Below are positions 38,901 through 52,587 of a stretch of DNA of 64,000 nucleotides, one piece after another; the first letter of the stretch is position 1; each line of letters begins with the position of its first letter. The translations under genes were made by a program, and so were the position numbers. Origin of the DNA: Aphrophora alni. Taxonomy: Eukaryota; Arthropoda; Insecta; Hemiptera; Aphrophoridae. Where the stretch lies: NCBI GenBank assembly GCA_963513935.1, contig OY740772.1:99343340-99407339 (forward strand). Direction: 5' to 3'. The notes under the pieces are model-generated. The model had not been told where the DNA came from, ran no database searches, and saw nothing but the letters and a program-made list of their open reading frames with translations.

Positions 38901-41900
38901 TTGATATAAACAGAACTAGTTATAAAATCAGTAACCTTATTTCTACTAAATGTAATCGTAAAGTTGCCTTTTATTGTACAAAAAATCTAGGGAAAATGTT
39001 GGTTAATAATAAAGATAAAAAAGAAATGTTAGAAAATAGTGGAGTTTATAAAATATCTTGTCAAGATTGTGACTCTTGAGTACATAGGTCAAACAGGTAG
39101 ATCTATAAAAGTTAGAATTAAAGAACATGTAAATAGCTGGAAACATGGCTATAGAAACTCTAACTTTGCTAACCACCTTTTGGACTCGGGTCATAGTTTT
39201 GATCCGAAATTGAATGTTAAACTCTTACATATAGAAAATAAAAGCAATAGATTAAATAATTTAGAATGTTTAGAAATAAATAGATCTATTTCACTTAGGC
39301 CTATTCTCAACTTAAATGACCAAATTGTATTAAATTCGTCACCTCTTCTAAAACCCATCCATACCATAGTTCATTAACCTTTTTCTACCTGCCAGGTCAT
39401 CCCCCTACCTTTTTCCCGATTTCTCTATTGTATTTCAGTTTCCTGTACTTATGTTTGAATAGTTGTCTATACCTGTAAATTATCAGTAGCCCGTCGATGC
39501 CGCAAGGCGAAACAATTGTAGCTCATTTATACTACTAAAGGTTGTTAATTTAACCTAATTATGAAAGAAAGTTACAAATATAATAATAAATGTATATATT
39601 TTAGAAAATCTTAAATTTTTTTTGTAGAATGTAACAAAGATATCTAACAAATAGTTAAAATTACATACCAGAACATAAATCAATATAAGAACCCACCAAT
39701 AAAAACTGAACGGCGCAAAAACAACTGATCATGTTAAATATTTTCTGCTAAGACAAGTGTGTACTGTAAAATAATAAGAGTCATAATTTTCTTGTAGAAA
39801 CGTGGAAAAAGTTGTGCACATTGCTCACCTAACAACAGTGATCTCTGTTAATAAAACAATTCTAAAGGCAAGCGCTGTAGAAAAGATGTACTGTGGATAT
39901 TGTAAAATAACTGTTTTATATACTAAATTTGTGGATGCAAATTAATATTATTTAGACTTCAGCTTAGGCCGGCTAGTTGCGAGTCTACTACTAAATATCC
40001 CCAGGATGGGATTATAAGAACCAATCATAATTTTCAAATTAAAGACTTGTGCAGGGATGCTTTTCAGGATTTGAAAAACCTTACAGTACTAGATTTAATA
40101 TGTTGTTTATTTAAGGATAATACAACTCATAATAGTGATTTTCATTCATATGACACAAGGTAATTTTAGATGTGATCATCTACAAGACTTTCACCCCAAG
40201 TCTAAATCATTATATTTAATAGACAATAAAAACAAATTTAAATAAAAGTTAAAATATTTTTTGTAGCCGAGGCATGTGTATTGGGTGGATGAGTTTTGTT
40301 CATAGTCTTTGTCTTTAGATTTTTCTCCCCTCATTTTGTCCAAATTGTAAAGTAATTGTTGTGATTGTAACTGTAATATAAATGTTAAAAATATAATTTT
40401 TTTAAATATTGTGTAATACTTTAGGTATATTGTTGTTGTCGCACGTGTGTGTGTCCTTTATCTTGGCTACGTACAGACGACAATGACAATGGGCGGATGG
40501 CATACTGACATCATTTTTTCAGTTTCCTTAAGCCATAAAATGTGAATATCAGTCAAAAAACGGAGGTTGAAATTAATTTATGCGATTAGCAAACTTACCC
40601 TATACCGGGTATGTAAATCACCTTACACAATACAAGATAGGTACAGATACGGCAGGGCCGAGTCACCGACACGAGTGGAAGCTTCTTCACATATGCTAAG
40701 ACACTCACACTATCGAGTGGAGACTTTTCAAATAAATAACATCTACGACGCCCGTTAGAGCCTAGCCGATGTGAAGAAAGTAGTGTGTGTGACACTGCTA
40801 TACAAATTTATGTTTATCAAACAATAAAAGAAAATAAATACAAAATAATTTATTTTAAGTCATATTAATTTGTATGAAATATGTACCGTATTATTTTAAT
40901 ATAAATATGTTTGAATTGGCATTGCAAGACTATTTTCTAGTTTTTTTTTAAATGACTCCAGCAATATGACTCCAGTATTATTATTGTTAGTGTATAAACA
41001 AAGTTATACCGAAAAGTAAACTATATACCCAAACTAACGTTAAATTTTTTTATTTTACTTATTAACAAAATTTCAGGGAGGGAGGACTGTATGACTTTAT
41101 GATCATATGTGTTTTGTTATTTTAGATATAAATTGATATTAAATAAGTAATAATTGATTTACAGTAGGGCCCTGATTATCTGAGCCCCGACTAACCGAGG
41201 TTCTGGTTTAACCGAGTGTTTGTACACTGTACAGTACCGTAGCGAGCGAGCGGAGTTCATAATAAAATAAGTCACACCGAGGGCTTCAAAGCATACAAAG
41301 TGCTACGTCATAGCCATACGGTCTGCTGCTGCTTCGTCGACTTTGAGAAACAGCTGCAAAGAAACAGTCCAGTTCAGTAAAGTAACTCTGATGAACTTTT
41401 TTCAAGAAGTAGGCTTAGTTTTACATTTCAATTTTCATTGGTAAAGTACCAGTACAGAACAGTTTTCAATACTGTAGCTCTTTTTAAGTGTATTTTCATA
41501 ATCACCATTGACCTTGTTTTAGATTTGTAGGCTAGAATTTTGATTTACAAAAACTGTATTTTTATTTGCTGTTCAGTACAGCATATTTCTGTATTTTTTA
41601 TATTATGAACGTAATATTTAGTACAGTGCAGTACTGTGGGTTTCGTAATTAAGTGAACTCAATATTTTAATTAAATTTTACATCTTTATTTATTACAGTA
41701 TCAATCCCAAATGTCTTTATAACGCCCGTAACACAGACCGGCGGCCGAAAACGCACATGCTACCATTGATTCCAATGGTGGCGGGGAACGCTCTCGTTCG
41801 CCGGTCTGTCTGCCCATGTTATCCGAGTTTCTGGTTATCCGAGTGTCCTCTGGTCCACATTAGTTCGGATAATCGGGTGGCCCCTACTGTATATTGAAAA

Positions 41901-44340
41901 TTATATGATATTGAGCTAAAGTAGAATTTTTAATTATTGATTGTAAATATTTATAGAACAAAATAAATTTATTCCGTGATAAAGTGTCTAACCTAAGAGG
42001 TCAACCATTAAAGGTGGTAACATTTGAGCATATTCCTTCAGCTATTAAGAAACCTGTAGATAATAACAATGATTCGTATGGAGTTAATTTCACAGGAATT
42101 GAAATAGAGGTAAGAAAATAACTTACTTTGGAAATAAGACGGTAGATGTTCATAGAAATTAGTAATATAATTATTATATTCATTTTAAATTTAATAGTTA
42201 TTATAATTTAACAATAATGATATAAATAGTTAACAATCACAGTTAAACAAAAGGGGTAAACACATGTTTTAATTTTAAACAATATATATGATGCAAATAA
42301 AAAATATGATTTTGATCTTAGGAATATTTTGTTTAGTAATAAAGATTTATTAGAAATTCTAACTTATATACTGAGACTGATAGAAAATGTAAGTTCCAAG
42401 CCCACAACTGGCTAGTTATACAGCAACAAGCCATAAATAATTAACACGCTCAAAGATTTGAAGCATTAGAAGATTGTTAAAATTACTGATGTTGCATTAG
42501 TAAAATTTGCAGACTCACAATAAAGATGTTTTGATGTAGGAGAGAGCCATTTTCAGCAATGTTCTAAACAGAGGTTGTTTTGCAACATTCAAGGTAAATA
42601 AATATCAATTTTCATATGGAATCATACAAAAATTAAAAAGTTATTAAAAAACATATGAGTTATCGATCGAGAAAATCGCACAGTATATAATACTTCAAGT
42701 ATACTAAACTGCGTAAGTATACTTTAAGTATTATGCTTCATAATTTTGTCAAGTCAACTAAACTCACAATGGCAAAACAATGTTATCAAGTAGTATAGGA
42801 TTATCAATATGATCAGATATACACAAGTCTGTTCCAAACTCTCTATTGTAATATTTAAACAGTTATTTAATGTCTTAGTTGATTTAGATATTTTTAAGCC
42901 CCTTTTATATTCTTATGTGTTTTTAAATAACTTCAATACAGCTTGTACCTATTACTTAAAACTTGTAAAACCGAAATTGTAGACCTTATTGTATATGATT
43001 TCTAATAAATGTTTTTATAATTTGAAATCTGTGTGCCCTAATTTTTTTTTAAAACGAATACATTTTGTTTTTGTTCATTAGAAAATTGATTATGACATTT
43101 ATTTTTTGTGATAGAGAAGTAATTATGTTATAAATATAAACCTGTATTTAATATTCAGAAAGCATATATAAGAATTATCTGTGTAAAACAAATTAAAATA
43201 CATATTTATTTCCACTTTTTCTATCAGTGTACATTCTCCCTTTGTAATTATGTTCTTAAATAAACTACTCGACAAAATAATAGTTTAAAATGATATGATT
43301 CCCAAAGTTACAAAGTATATTTTTTCAAATTATTTATTATTATAACTCTTAAATTCTTCAACTCGATCATTCTAGCAGGAATAAAAATATCACATTCTTT
43401 AGAATTTTTTAAATTTTGACATTTTAACATTTAAATTTGGCTCTTTTCATTAACTCCAGAAATATTAAATGATTTTTTTGAAATAATATCTTAAATATAT
43501 GATTGGTTATTCATTGCATGATTTGATTTTAAAATGGATTCTTAGTTTTGAGTTAAGCCACAGCTGAGCTTTATTTTGCTTAATAATAATGTACAAGGTT
43601 ATTCAAAAAGATATAGATGCTTTTTAATTAACATAGTTAAATAGTTTTAATCAATAGAAAAAAATAAATAGTAGTATTACAAAGAGGACATTTCAAAGTA
43701 TTTTGTACAGTGGTATGAGCCCCACGGCAGACGTCAATTCGATAGTCAAGTTCTGACCAGACTCTGTTAAGGGTATCAACATCAACACTCTCTATAGCTC
43801 TTGTTATGCACTGTCTTAATTCCAAGAGGCTCAATGGTAATGGAGGAATAAAAACTTGATCTTTAACGTAACCCCACAGAAAGTCACATGGGGTCAAGTT
43901 TGGACTGCAATACACAGAAAGAGCTATAGATAGTGTTGACGTCGATACCCTTAACAGTCTGACCCAGAACTTGACTATCGAATTGACGTCTGCCGTGGGG
44001 CTCATATAGAACTTCTATACATTGTACAAAAAAGTTTTAAATGTCCTCTTTGTAATGCTACTATTTATATTTTCTGTTGATTAAAACCATTTTACTATGT
44101 CAATTAAAAAGTGTCTATTTCTTTTTTAATAACCTTGTAGTTATATTTATTTTCCTCAATGTTGGTTTTGTTTTGACTACTTGCTCCCTCCTGGGCTCAA
44201 GGATTAGTCCTTTTTGAGGAGTGTATATTTCACTGCTAGAATCTATAAAATGTTTATTTTCAATTTTAATAAAGTATAATTTTAGTTTTAGTGCTATTAA
44301 CACAAATTGTGTGTTATGTTTTGTATTGACTGATGAAAAA

Positions 44341-44439
<99 letters not shown>

Positions 44440-47400
44440 CGTCGTGCAAGAGTCATAGTGTCGTAACTGCCAAAATCGGCGATTTTGAGTTAGGAGTGGT
44501 TTCCAACTAATGTTGGCCTGCTCTACACAATAGACATACTGGCGTATCTGTATTCCTTACCACTGTAATGATATTGCATGTTTAAAATAGTCGTAACTAA
44601 GAATTTTATAATATTACAAGAAACATACTGACGTATCTATACTTACGACACTATGTCACTTTTTGATGTGCTTCAAACAGCAAGAGACATAGTGACGTAA
44701 CTAACAAAACCCAACGGGTTTTATCGTTTGGTGTTGCTGTGGGTTGGCAGCACTGCTATTTATCACGAACAAACATAACCTAAAACACTTACTTTGGAAG
44801 AGTCTAGTGTCTACAGCAGGTCAAGTGTTTAACAGTAGTGTTTTATTGTGTTTTGTTTCATAGAACATAATTTATTTACTGCTTTACTTTTAGGAAAGTT
44901 GTAATTGGGCTTGCTTACATAATATTCTTTGGATTGACTATTTAAATAGTAAAGGCATAGCAAAATGAGTTGCAATAGTGACAGTGAAGAAGACATTCCT
45001 TTGACTAATTTCTTAAGTACAGTTAACTTAAACAACATGGTCAAGGAAAATAGTGCAAATGACGATTTTATTAGTGACGACATAGATGAGAGTTATTTTC
45101 CAACTTGTGATATTCAGTGTTGTGATAAAGACATACACTCTTTATGTGACATTTGCAATTGCATGCTATGCAAAGACCATGCATTGTCTCCTTGTTCTGA
45201 TGGACATAAACAACTCCTGCTTCTAGAACCTGCTCGACCGGAAAATGTTTTGGTAGTTGAACAAGATAGGCCTACTGAAGACCTCCCATTACTACAGGTA
45301 GGCCTACTCACGTCCATTGATAACATTTCTTATAATTTTAATAAAGGTGTTGCCAATAACAGCCCTAAGCCCACCAACCCTAGAAATGACATACAACTAA
45401 CAAATACCTGTGAAATAGGTATATGCAAGGAAGAACTTTTTGCTGCATGTCCCCTGTGCTACCGTTATCTTTGCTATAACCATCTAGATAACAGTGAATG
45501 TGCTAACAATCATAAAATCCTTAAACGAAAATGTGCTAATGAAAACGAAGATAATGTAAATACAACTATAAGCCTAAACATAACAACTTCTAAATCAAGT
45601 AAGAAAGTAAGATCTTTAAATAGTTCAATCTGTTCTTTGCCTGAGTCTTTTGAGGTTGATGGTAGTAGGAAGGAGGGTTCCAGTATTAATACATCTAAGA
45701 AAAGTAACAATAAAAAGAAAACTGCAAAAGAGCTTAGGAATAAAGGTGAAGCCTATACTAGCTTTAAGAAAAATATAATTGTTCCTGCTAGAAACAAACT
45801 AAAACCAAGGTGCAATGGAGACGTATGTAAAAAATTTGCGCATGAGTGTATACAAATTTCAGAAGAAGAAAGAGAAAAAATTATAGAAGATTATTATGCA
45901 ACAGGGAGTCTCCAACTGCAGAGAGAGTATATTGCTAGGTATGTTAAAAAAAAACTAACGAACAAAAAAACAAGCAATAAAGAAGATTCTAGACGAAAGT
46001 ATACATTAGCCTATTTTTTGCCAAAAGGTGAGGGTGAAGTATCAGTTTGTAAAAAGTTATTTCTGAACACCTTGGGAATTTCTGATAGAACCATTCGTAC
46101 GACACTGTCAAAAATTAAAGAGTCAGGTGTAATACAAAAGGAGCAAAGAGGTGGTCGCTCTACAGGGTTACAAAATCAAGACAAAGTTGTCCGTGAGTCA
46201 ATAAAAGACCACATAAACAGATTCGCACGAGTGGAGTCACACTATTGTCGTGCATCAACATCAAAAGAATATTTGCATCCGGACCTGAGCCTGTATAAAA
46301 TGGTGGAAATGTTCAATTCTGACAGTAAATACAAAGGTACCACTACCAGCTATTACACATACTCCGACGAGTTTAAAAAGATGAATCTGGCCTTTCATCA
46401 TCCGAAGAAAGACCAGTGTACTCTTTGCAATGTATACCGGTGTGGTGATGTGACAAAAAAAGCAGAGCTTGAACAAAGATATCAACTTCATATAGCAGAA
46501 AAAAATCTGTAAGAGACTTCAAAACTTATGTTAAAGAACATTTGGCAGATGAAACTTGTGTAGGCGCTACTTTCGACCTACAGCAAGTCATATTGCTACC
46601 TATAGCAGCAGAGAGTCAACTTTTTTACAACAGAAGACTTACCAACTTTAACATGACGATTTACGATATTGCATCCAAAGATTGTGCGTGTTTTGTTTGG
46701 CACGAAGGCCAAGGACGGAGAGGATCTGGTGAAATCGCAACATGTCTTTATAAGTTTTTGTCTGATCTCGACAGTAAGAAGGTAACAGAAGTTTTTTTGT
46801 TCTCTGATGGCTGCTGTGGGCAGAACAAAAATTCCGGTATTGCCACAATGCTTCTGCATGTTGTTAACACCTCAAAACATATCAAACGTATATCGTTGAA
46901 ATTTTTTGAGCCATACCACGGCCAAAATGAGGGTGATTCGGCACATAGTGCTATAACTTCTGCATTGCATACTGCTGGTAATGTTTACGTTCCAGCTGAA
47001 CTAAAGACAATAATACGACTTGCACGTCGAAACAAACCTTATAGTGTTCACAGCATGGAAAACAATGATTTCCTTGACTTTTTGGGATTAGCCCAAAAGC
47101 TTAAGGTTCTTTCTGTGCGATCCGATGATGAAGGTGAAAAGTTGAATTGGCCTACAATGGTTGAGTATATGACTTTGAAAAAAGAACCCAACAAAATCTT
47201 TTTCAAATCAAGCCATTTAACTCAAGTGTACAGAAGTTTGACAATCCCAATCAGTAAATCAGAAGTTTATGCAAGTATGAAGCCAAGGCGACTTTACAAA
47301 GGTAACCGACCGATGCTGACTAAAGAAAAGTATAATGATCTTACAGGACTTTGTGCTGGTGCCACCCCCATCATTAGGGGGGACGAGAATGTTAGTTTTT

Positions 47401-50400
47401 ACAAAAACCTGCGCCATAAGTAAAATTAGTCATTACCCTTCATTAGGATTTTTCATTTTACAACGTACAGTAATAGCCTACAAAAACATTGTTAGTTAAC
47501 CAACTTTTATAATCAGAAAATGACATGTTTTAATTTTATTTCTATTGGTTATTCAATTTACAAACATTGTTTTATATTACTTTTTACCAATTGTAATTTT
47601 TAATTGTTGTAATTCTTTAAAAATATTTCTATTAATAATCTGAAAATGTAATTTTTTAATGTTGTTTATAGGCTATTCAATTTACAAAAAACTTGTTTTA
47701 TAGTACTTTCTTAACCACTGTAATTTTTTATCGTTAGTATCTTTTTATTATTTCCTTTTATAAGCAGAAAATCATTTGTTTTAATTTGATTTCTATTGGT
47801 TATTCAATTTACAAACCTTGTTTTATATTGTTTTTTTTTACCTATTGTAATTTTTAATTGTAATTCTTTTAAAATATTTCCATTTATAATCTATAATATT
47901 TATTGGCTATTCAATTTACAACCTTGTTTTATATACATTTTTTACCTATTGTAATTTTTATTTGTTGTAATTCTTTTAAAATATTTCCATTTTATAATAT
48001 GAAAAATCAATGTTCAAATTTCTTTATTGGCTATTCAATTTACAAAACTTGTTTTATAACACTTTTTTACCTACTGTAACTTTCAATTGTTGGTATTCTT
48101 TTAATATTCTGAAATAAAACAATGTTTTAACAAAAGAAAACAGTCGTACATAACTAGTCCTTTTTTTTTTGAGACATACTGTCGTATCTGATTTAAAATT
48201 GTGTAGAGAGGAAGAAGAAGATAAAATTTAGTTTTTGAAGCCAGTATATTATTGGTTATAGTTTTAAGTATACTAGGACGAATTTTCATGACTACTGGTG
48301 GCTTATATACATAATTACAGAGCAAAATTTAAGTTAAAATCTTTAACTTGCTCTACTGAAAAGTTTCCATTTTGCAGATACGACACTATGACTCTTGCAC
48401 AATTATATATATATATAATTGTTCCACATCCTCATTTGGGGAACATTTAATTCTAAGCTTGTACGTTTATTTGATTTATTTAGTCTATGAAAGTAGGTCC
48501 GACGTACTTGTTTGAATAAGTGGAGGTTACCCTGGCCTTGCTCTTTCTGTACTAAACAGCCAGGTTAAAGGTAACAATTCAGTGAACGTTGGTCTTTGAA
48601 GTATATCCTTTTGATATTTAGTTTAGAATTTTCATTGGACAGAAAGGCCTCTTTGACTTCTTTTTTTTAAGTTCACTTTATAGGCAACAGAAGCATGAAT
48701 GTTTTAGTTCATACTGTATGATTCTAAAATGTAGAATAAACGACTCTATACATTTGTAATACCTGTACACAAAACTTTAAGATTTATTAAATTTATTGCC
48801 ATATCATTCAATCCATTATGGTTTATACTTACTTCAAAATCCCCTGATGCTTTTAGAGTATTAGAGGACTGGCAGTCTTTATTTTATCTTTGTTTCTTCT
48901 TTTTTTTAGAAGGAACCAAAAGTTTTTACTCCTTTAAACAACAAATAATGCTCTGTATACACATATTTCCTTGAATGGAGTAGAATACACGTCTCATCAT
49001 GATTCCATGTATGCACTGGAGGAAAAAAAACAAAACAATACTTATAAAATAAGCCAATAATCACTAATATTGTTAATTGTAAAACAAAATTATTTTACAT
49101 TTGCATCTTAATCTTTTACAGATTGTGAAAAGTTTAGCAAATGCAATGAACTTCTACCCAATAATATATGAAACCGGTGCTGACCAATGGGGTGAAAGGC
49201 AATTGAATGGATCTTATTCAGGATTATTAGGAGAAATAACAAGTGGAAAAGCTGATATTGCTTTAGGAAATTTGTACCACATTCCATATTACTTGAATCT
49301 AGTAGATCTAACAATACCATATACGACAGAATGCTTAACATTCTTAACACCAGAATCTAGAACTGATAACTCATGGAAAATATTGCTACTGCCTTTCAAG
49401 TAAGCTGTTGGAATTGCAATCAAATTACGGTATATAGATGTTTAATTTTAAAACTATCCACATTTATTATTAAAAACTTATATAATTTGGTTCAAATTTA
49501 GATGCTTATTTAAATATTAAAATATTTTTCAAAGACATGGTACTAAATTACATTTTGATTGAGAACTACCAAACTGAAATTTTTGGTACATATTAGTTTG
49601 GTTGATTAAGGTTCAATAAGTGAGGAAGTTTGTGTAATGTTTTTATACCTTTTATTTGAATCCTCTTGGGATTGCTGATGTCAATCTTGCAGCATAAACC
49701 TTAGTGGTGTATTAAGTGTGTTTTTACTTTGTGTTACTTTTGTGTAAGTACGCGGGTTAACACTTTTTTCAACCACCAACAACCTCTAGTTGTTGGAATG
49801 ATCAATTTAATTAATGTGTATGTGAGATTTTATTTTTAAACGGTGGATCTGATAATGGGCTAATTCATCTGAAAAATCTGTACGATCAAATAATTTAAGT
49901 AAATGATTTAGTAGACATATATTAATAACTGACATATTAATTCAGATAACAATTTAATTACGCCCATATATGGCTCAGTCTCTCATTAGACTAACTACTT
50001 GAATGTTCAGTCTAAAAGCAATATCATCACTTTACGAATGTCAATGAACTTCATGCAACATGCATGACATCCGTAAAGTGTTAAATTTATATTTTTCTAA
50101 GGTGCTGAATTTGAATTTAAGACAGGTATTTGTTTTATATAATTAATTCAGAAAGTTATTAAATGTCTTCAATTATGTTTATTGTCTACACTACTTTTTA
50201 TATTTTGTTTCAGACTAAACATGTGGATAGCTATATTAATAACTCTATTTCTCGGTGGATTTCTATTCCACGCACTAGCTACATATCATAGAAATTTGGA
50301 AAGAAGAAATTTTTCGTTGATTACAACAAGACCTAAGTTAAAGATAAGTCATTTAGGGCCTAAATTTATCAATTTTTGGACTAAATCAAAACTTAAAACT

Positions 50401-52530
50401 CTTGAAAATAAGCTTAAAATTGAAGATAGTCAATTTAAAAGTAACACAAAGTCGATTACCCATATTCAACCTCATGAATCTAAAATCAGTGGAGAAGGCT
50501 TATTCTTATTTGAAGAGCTGGGGAACAGTATATTGTACACGTATGGAATGCTGACACTAGTATCATTGCCAAAGATTCCTATAGGATGGGCATTGAGGAT
50601 AATGACAGGATGGTGGTGGATGTACTGTTTATTGGTAGTTGTATCATATAGAGCAAGTATGACAGCAAGTTTAGCAAATCCTGCACCAAAGTGAGTGTTC
50701 TAACTTAATAATTATGTATTGAATTTTATCTCAGGGGAATTAATATATACATGAGGTTTGTTTAGTCAAAGTTTTACTACAGAAACAAATGAAGCACAGA
50801 AGATAACCTTCTGGTGCGAAAATGGAGGGTTCTTTCATATTATGGATATGCAAATTTCCTCACCTGCAGAGAGCATCAGTCTGGGAGTGAGGGAATACAC
50901 TCAGTGCTCATTGGATTTTTATTTTCCATGAAATGACTCAAGTAGTGGTATTGGATAAACTTTAGTACAGTAGAGTCCCGCAAACTCAGCGTAATGTGGA
51001 CCGGAAGTGTGCCGAGTTTGTGAAATGCCGGGTTATCGGGAATAAGGGCAAAAAATAAATTGTAATTGAAACACCAAAGCGGCGGCGATATCAAACGACT
51101 TTGTCGATAGCGGTATCCCATTGTCGGCGGTGTAAAAACACCGGGGCACCAAAGCGGTGAGTCAAAAGACTTTGTCGATAGTGGTATCCCATTGTCGGCG
51201 GCGTAAAAACACCGCGGCATTGGCACCCGTCGGTATAGCAGACATACACCTGTAAAAACGTTTGATGGGCGGCTTTTTTTCCACGAATCAATTTAGTATA
51301 CATTATGGAAAATATAACATTTCTTTTCAGTTTTCTTTGACTGGTTATGATCTACGCAGAGTATATACAGTAAATAAAAATGAGAGAAAACAGAAAACAG
51401 CGTGTGTTGGTTTCGTTTGAGACGCAGTTAAATGTGTTAAATAGACTTGACAGAGGGGAATCTGTAAAAAAGCTTTGTGACGAGTTTAACGTTGGGAAAA
51501 GTACCATCAACGATTCGAGCGATCGAAGTTAATGCCCGCTTTGGGATCTGCCGAACTTTTACGAACATCGCTGTTTTTAGCAATATATTTTTTCCCGTCG
51601 GGGTCGCTGAGTAATCCGGACTGCCGGGTTATAGAGTGCCGAGTTTGCGAGACTCTACTGTAATACCAAAGTGGAAATTATTTGGATGATGTAACAGATT
51701 TTTAGTGGCAATGACAAGGACATCACATAAATTACAAAGTAGTGTAACTGATTCAAACATTGATGAACATCAATGGAGAGCCACTCGCGTTCATGTAGGT
51801 TCTTAATAAGCCGAAATGAAGAGATAATTGGCCAAAACATGATTATGTGGGCTTTGGTCATGCAGGATCATGTTATCTATTTTGAGAGTGTCTGTAAAAC
51901 TCATGTTGAAGCTACAACGGAGCAGAAACAAATCTGTCAAAAAGTTTTGCAGAAATCACGCAGAAAATCATACTGGATTCCACAAATTATGTCCAGGACT
52001 TACTGAATACCATTGTCACTGATCGTGAGTCAAGCATTTACAGATATAACCCAGAAACTAAGATGAACTTGTCATAGTAGACATTCAAAATTTTTAAGGC
52101 CAAAACATTATCAAAGATTACTGTGATGTAGGCTATATATATGGAACAAGAGGCCAGATCTGTGGGCAGCAGAAAATTGCCACCTGCACCATGACAAGCC
52201 ACCATCTCATTCAATGCCAGTTTCTTGGCCAAATACAGCACTTTTGTCGTATATGAGGCTCTCTACTTTAACATCACTGTTTTTTGAGATTTTTGACTAC
52301 ACTCCAAGTGGAAAAATTGCTGAGAAGAAACCCAATTTCATGTAAAATGAAAATCTGATAGATGATGAATACATTCCTTCACTCATAAGCTGTTTTTCCA
52401 GAAACTAACAGTTCTACGGTTAGGGGAAAATTTACTCATGCATATAAAGATTCGCTCCCCCTCCACCAAAGACACCTTACTCACTATATTTGTTCTCACA
52501 AGAAAAATTTAAGTCAGGTACTTTATGAAC

Positions 52531-52587
<57 letters not shown>

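Larger units (their letters stand above)
44449..48395 (+). mobile_element. 3.95-kb DNA transposon with DUF7869-type transposase, TGCA target duplication
   Basis: Terminal inverted repeats AGAGTCATAGTGTCGT (44449-44464 and 48380-48395, perfect) flanked on both sides by TGCA. Variants of CATAGTGTCGTAACT recur inside: about 44533, 44623, 44645 (inverted) and 44685 on the left, and about 48173 on the right, probably transposase binding sites. It encodes one transposase in two overlapping-in-origin frames, followed by a 600-bp tandem repeat. Four-base target duplications are known from superfamilies such as Sola, to which it may be related; I cannot confirm that. It lies in receptor intron 5 in the same orientation as the gene. 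Perfect ends and one frame break suggest a recent insertion. Confidence 0.9.

Noticed and set aside
38890..39522. Hammerhead ribozyme in the 28-bp arms of the 38.9-kb Penelope unit
   Set aside because: The hairpin and CGAAAC are present, but no CUGANGA-like core fits upstream in either arm, so it is not called as a ribozyme.
39798..39900. Possible extra receptor exon after CTTGTAG at about 39798
   Set aside because: Exon 4 joins exon 5 in frame to give the expected IR order, and the stretch has no IR motif.
44115..44456. Minus-strand ORF of 113 codons (and its + strand partner 44221-44466)
   Set aside because: Its length comes from the (CA)n/(TG)n microsatellite, which has no stops in either strand. 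No protein motif.
45114..45326. Minus-strand ORF of 70 codons inside the transposase region
   Set aside because: Antisense shadow of the zinc-binding part of the transposase.
50876..51303. Two minus-strand ORFs with internal repeats
   Set aside because: They are created by the duplicated GC-rich segment in the Tigger-like element and match no known protein.
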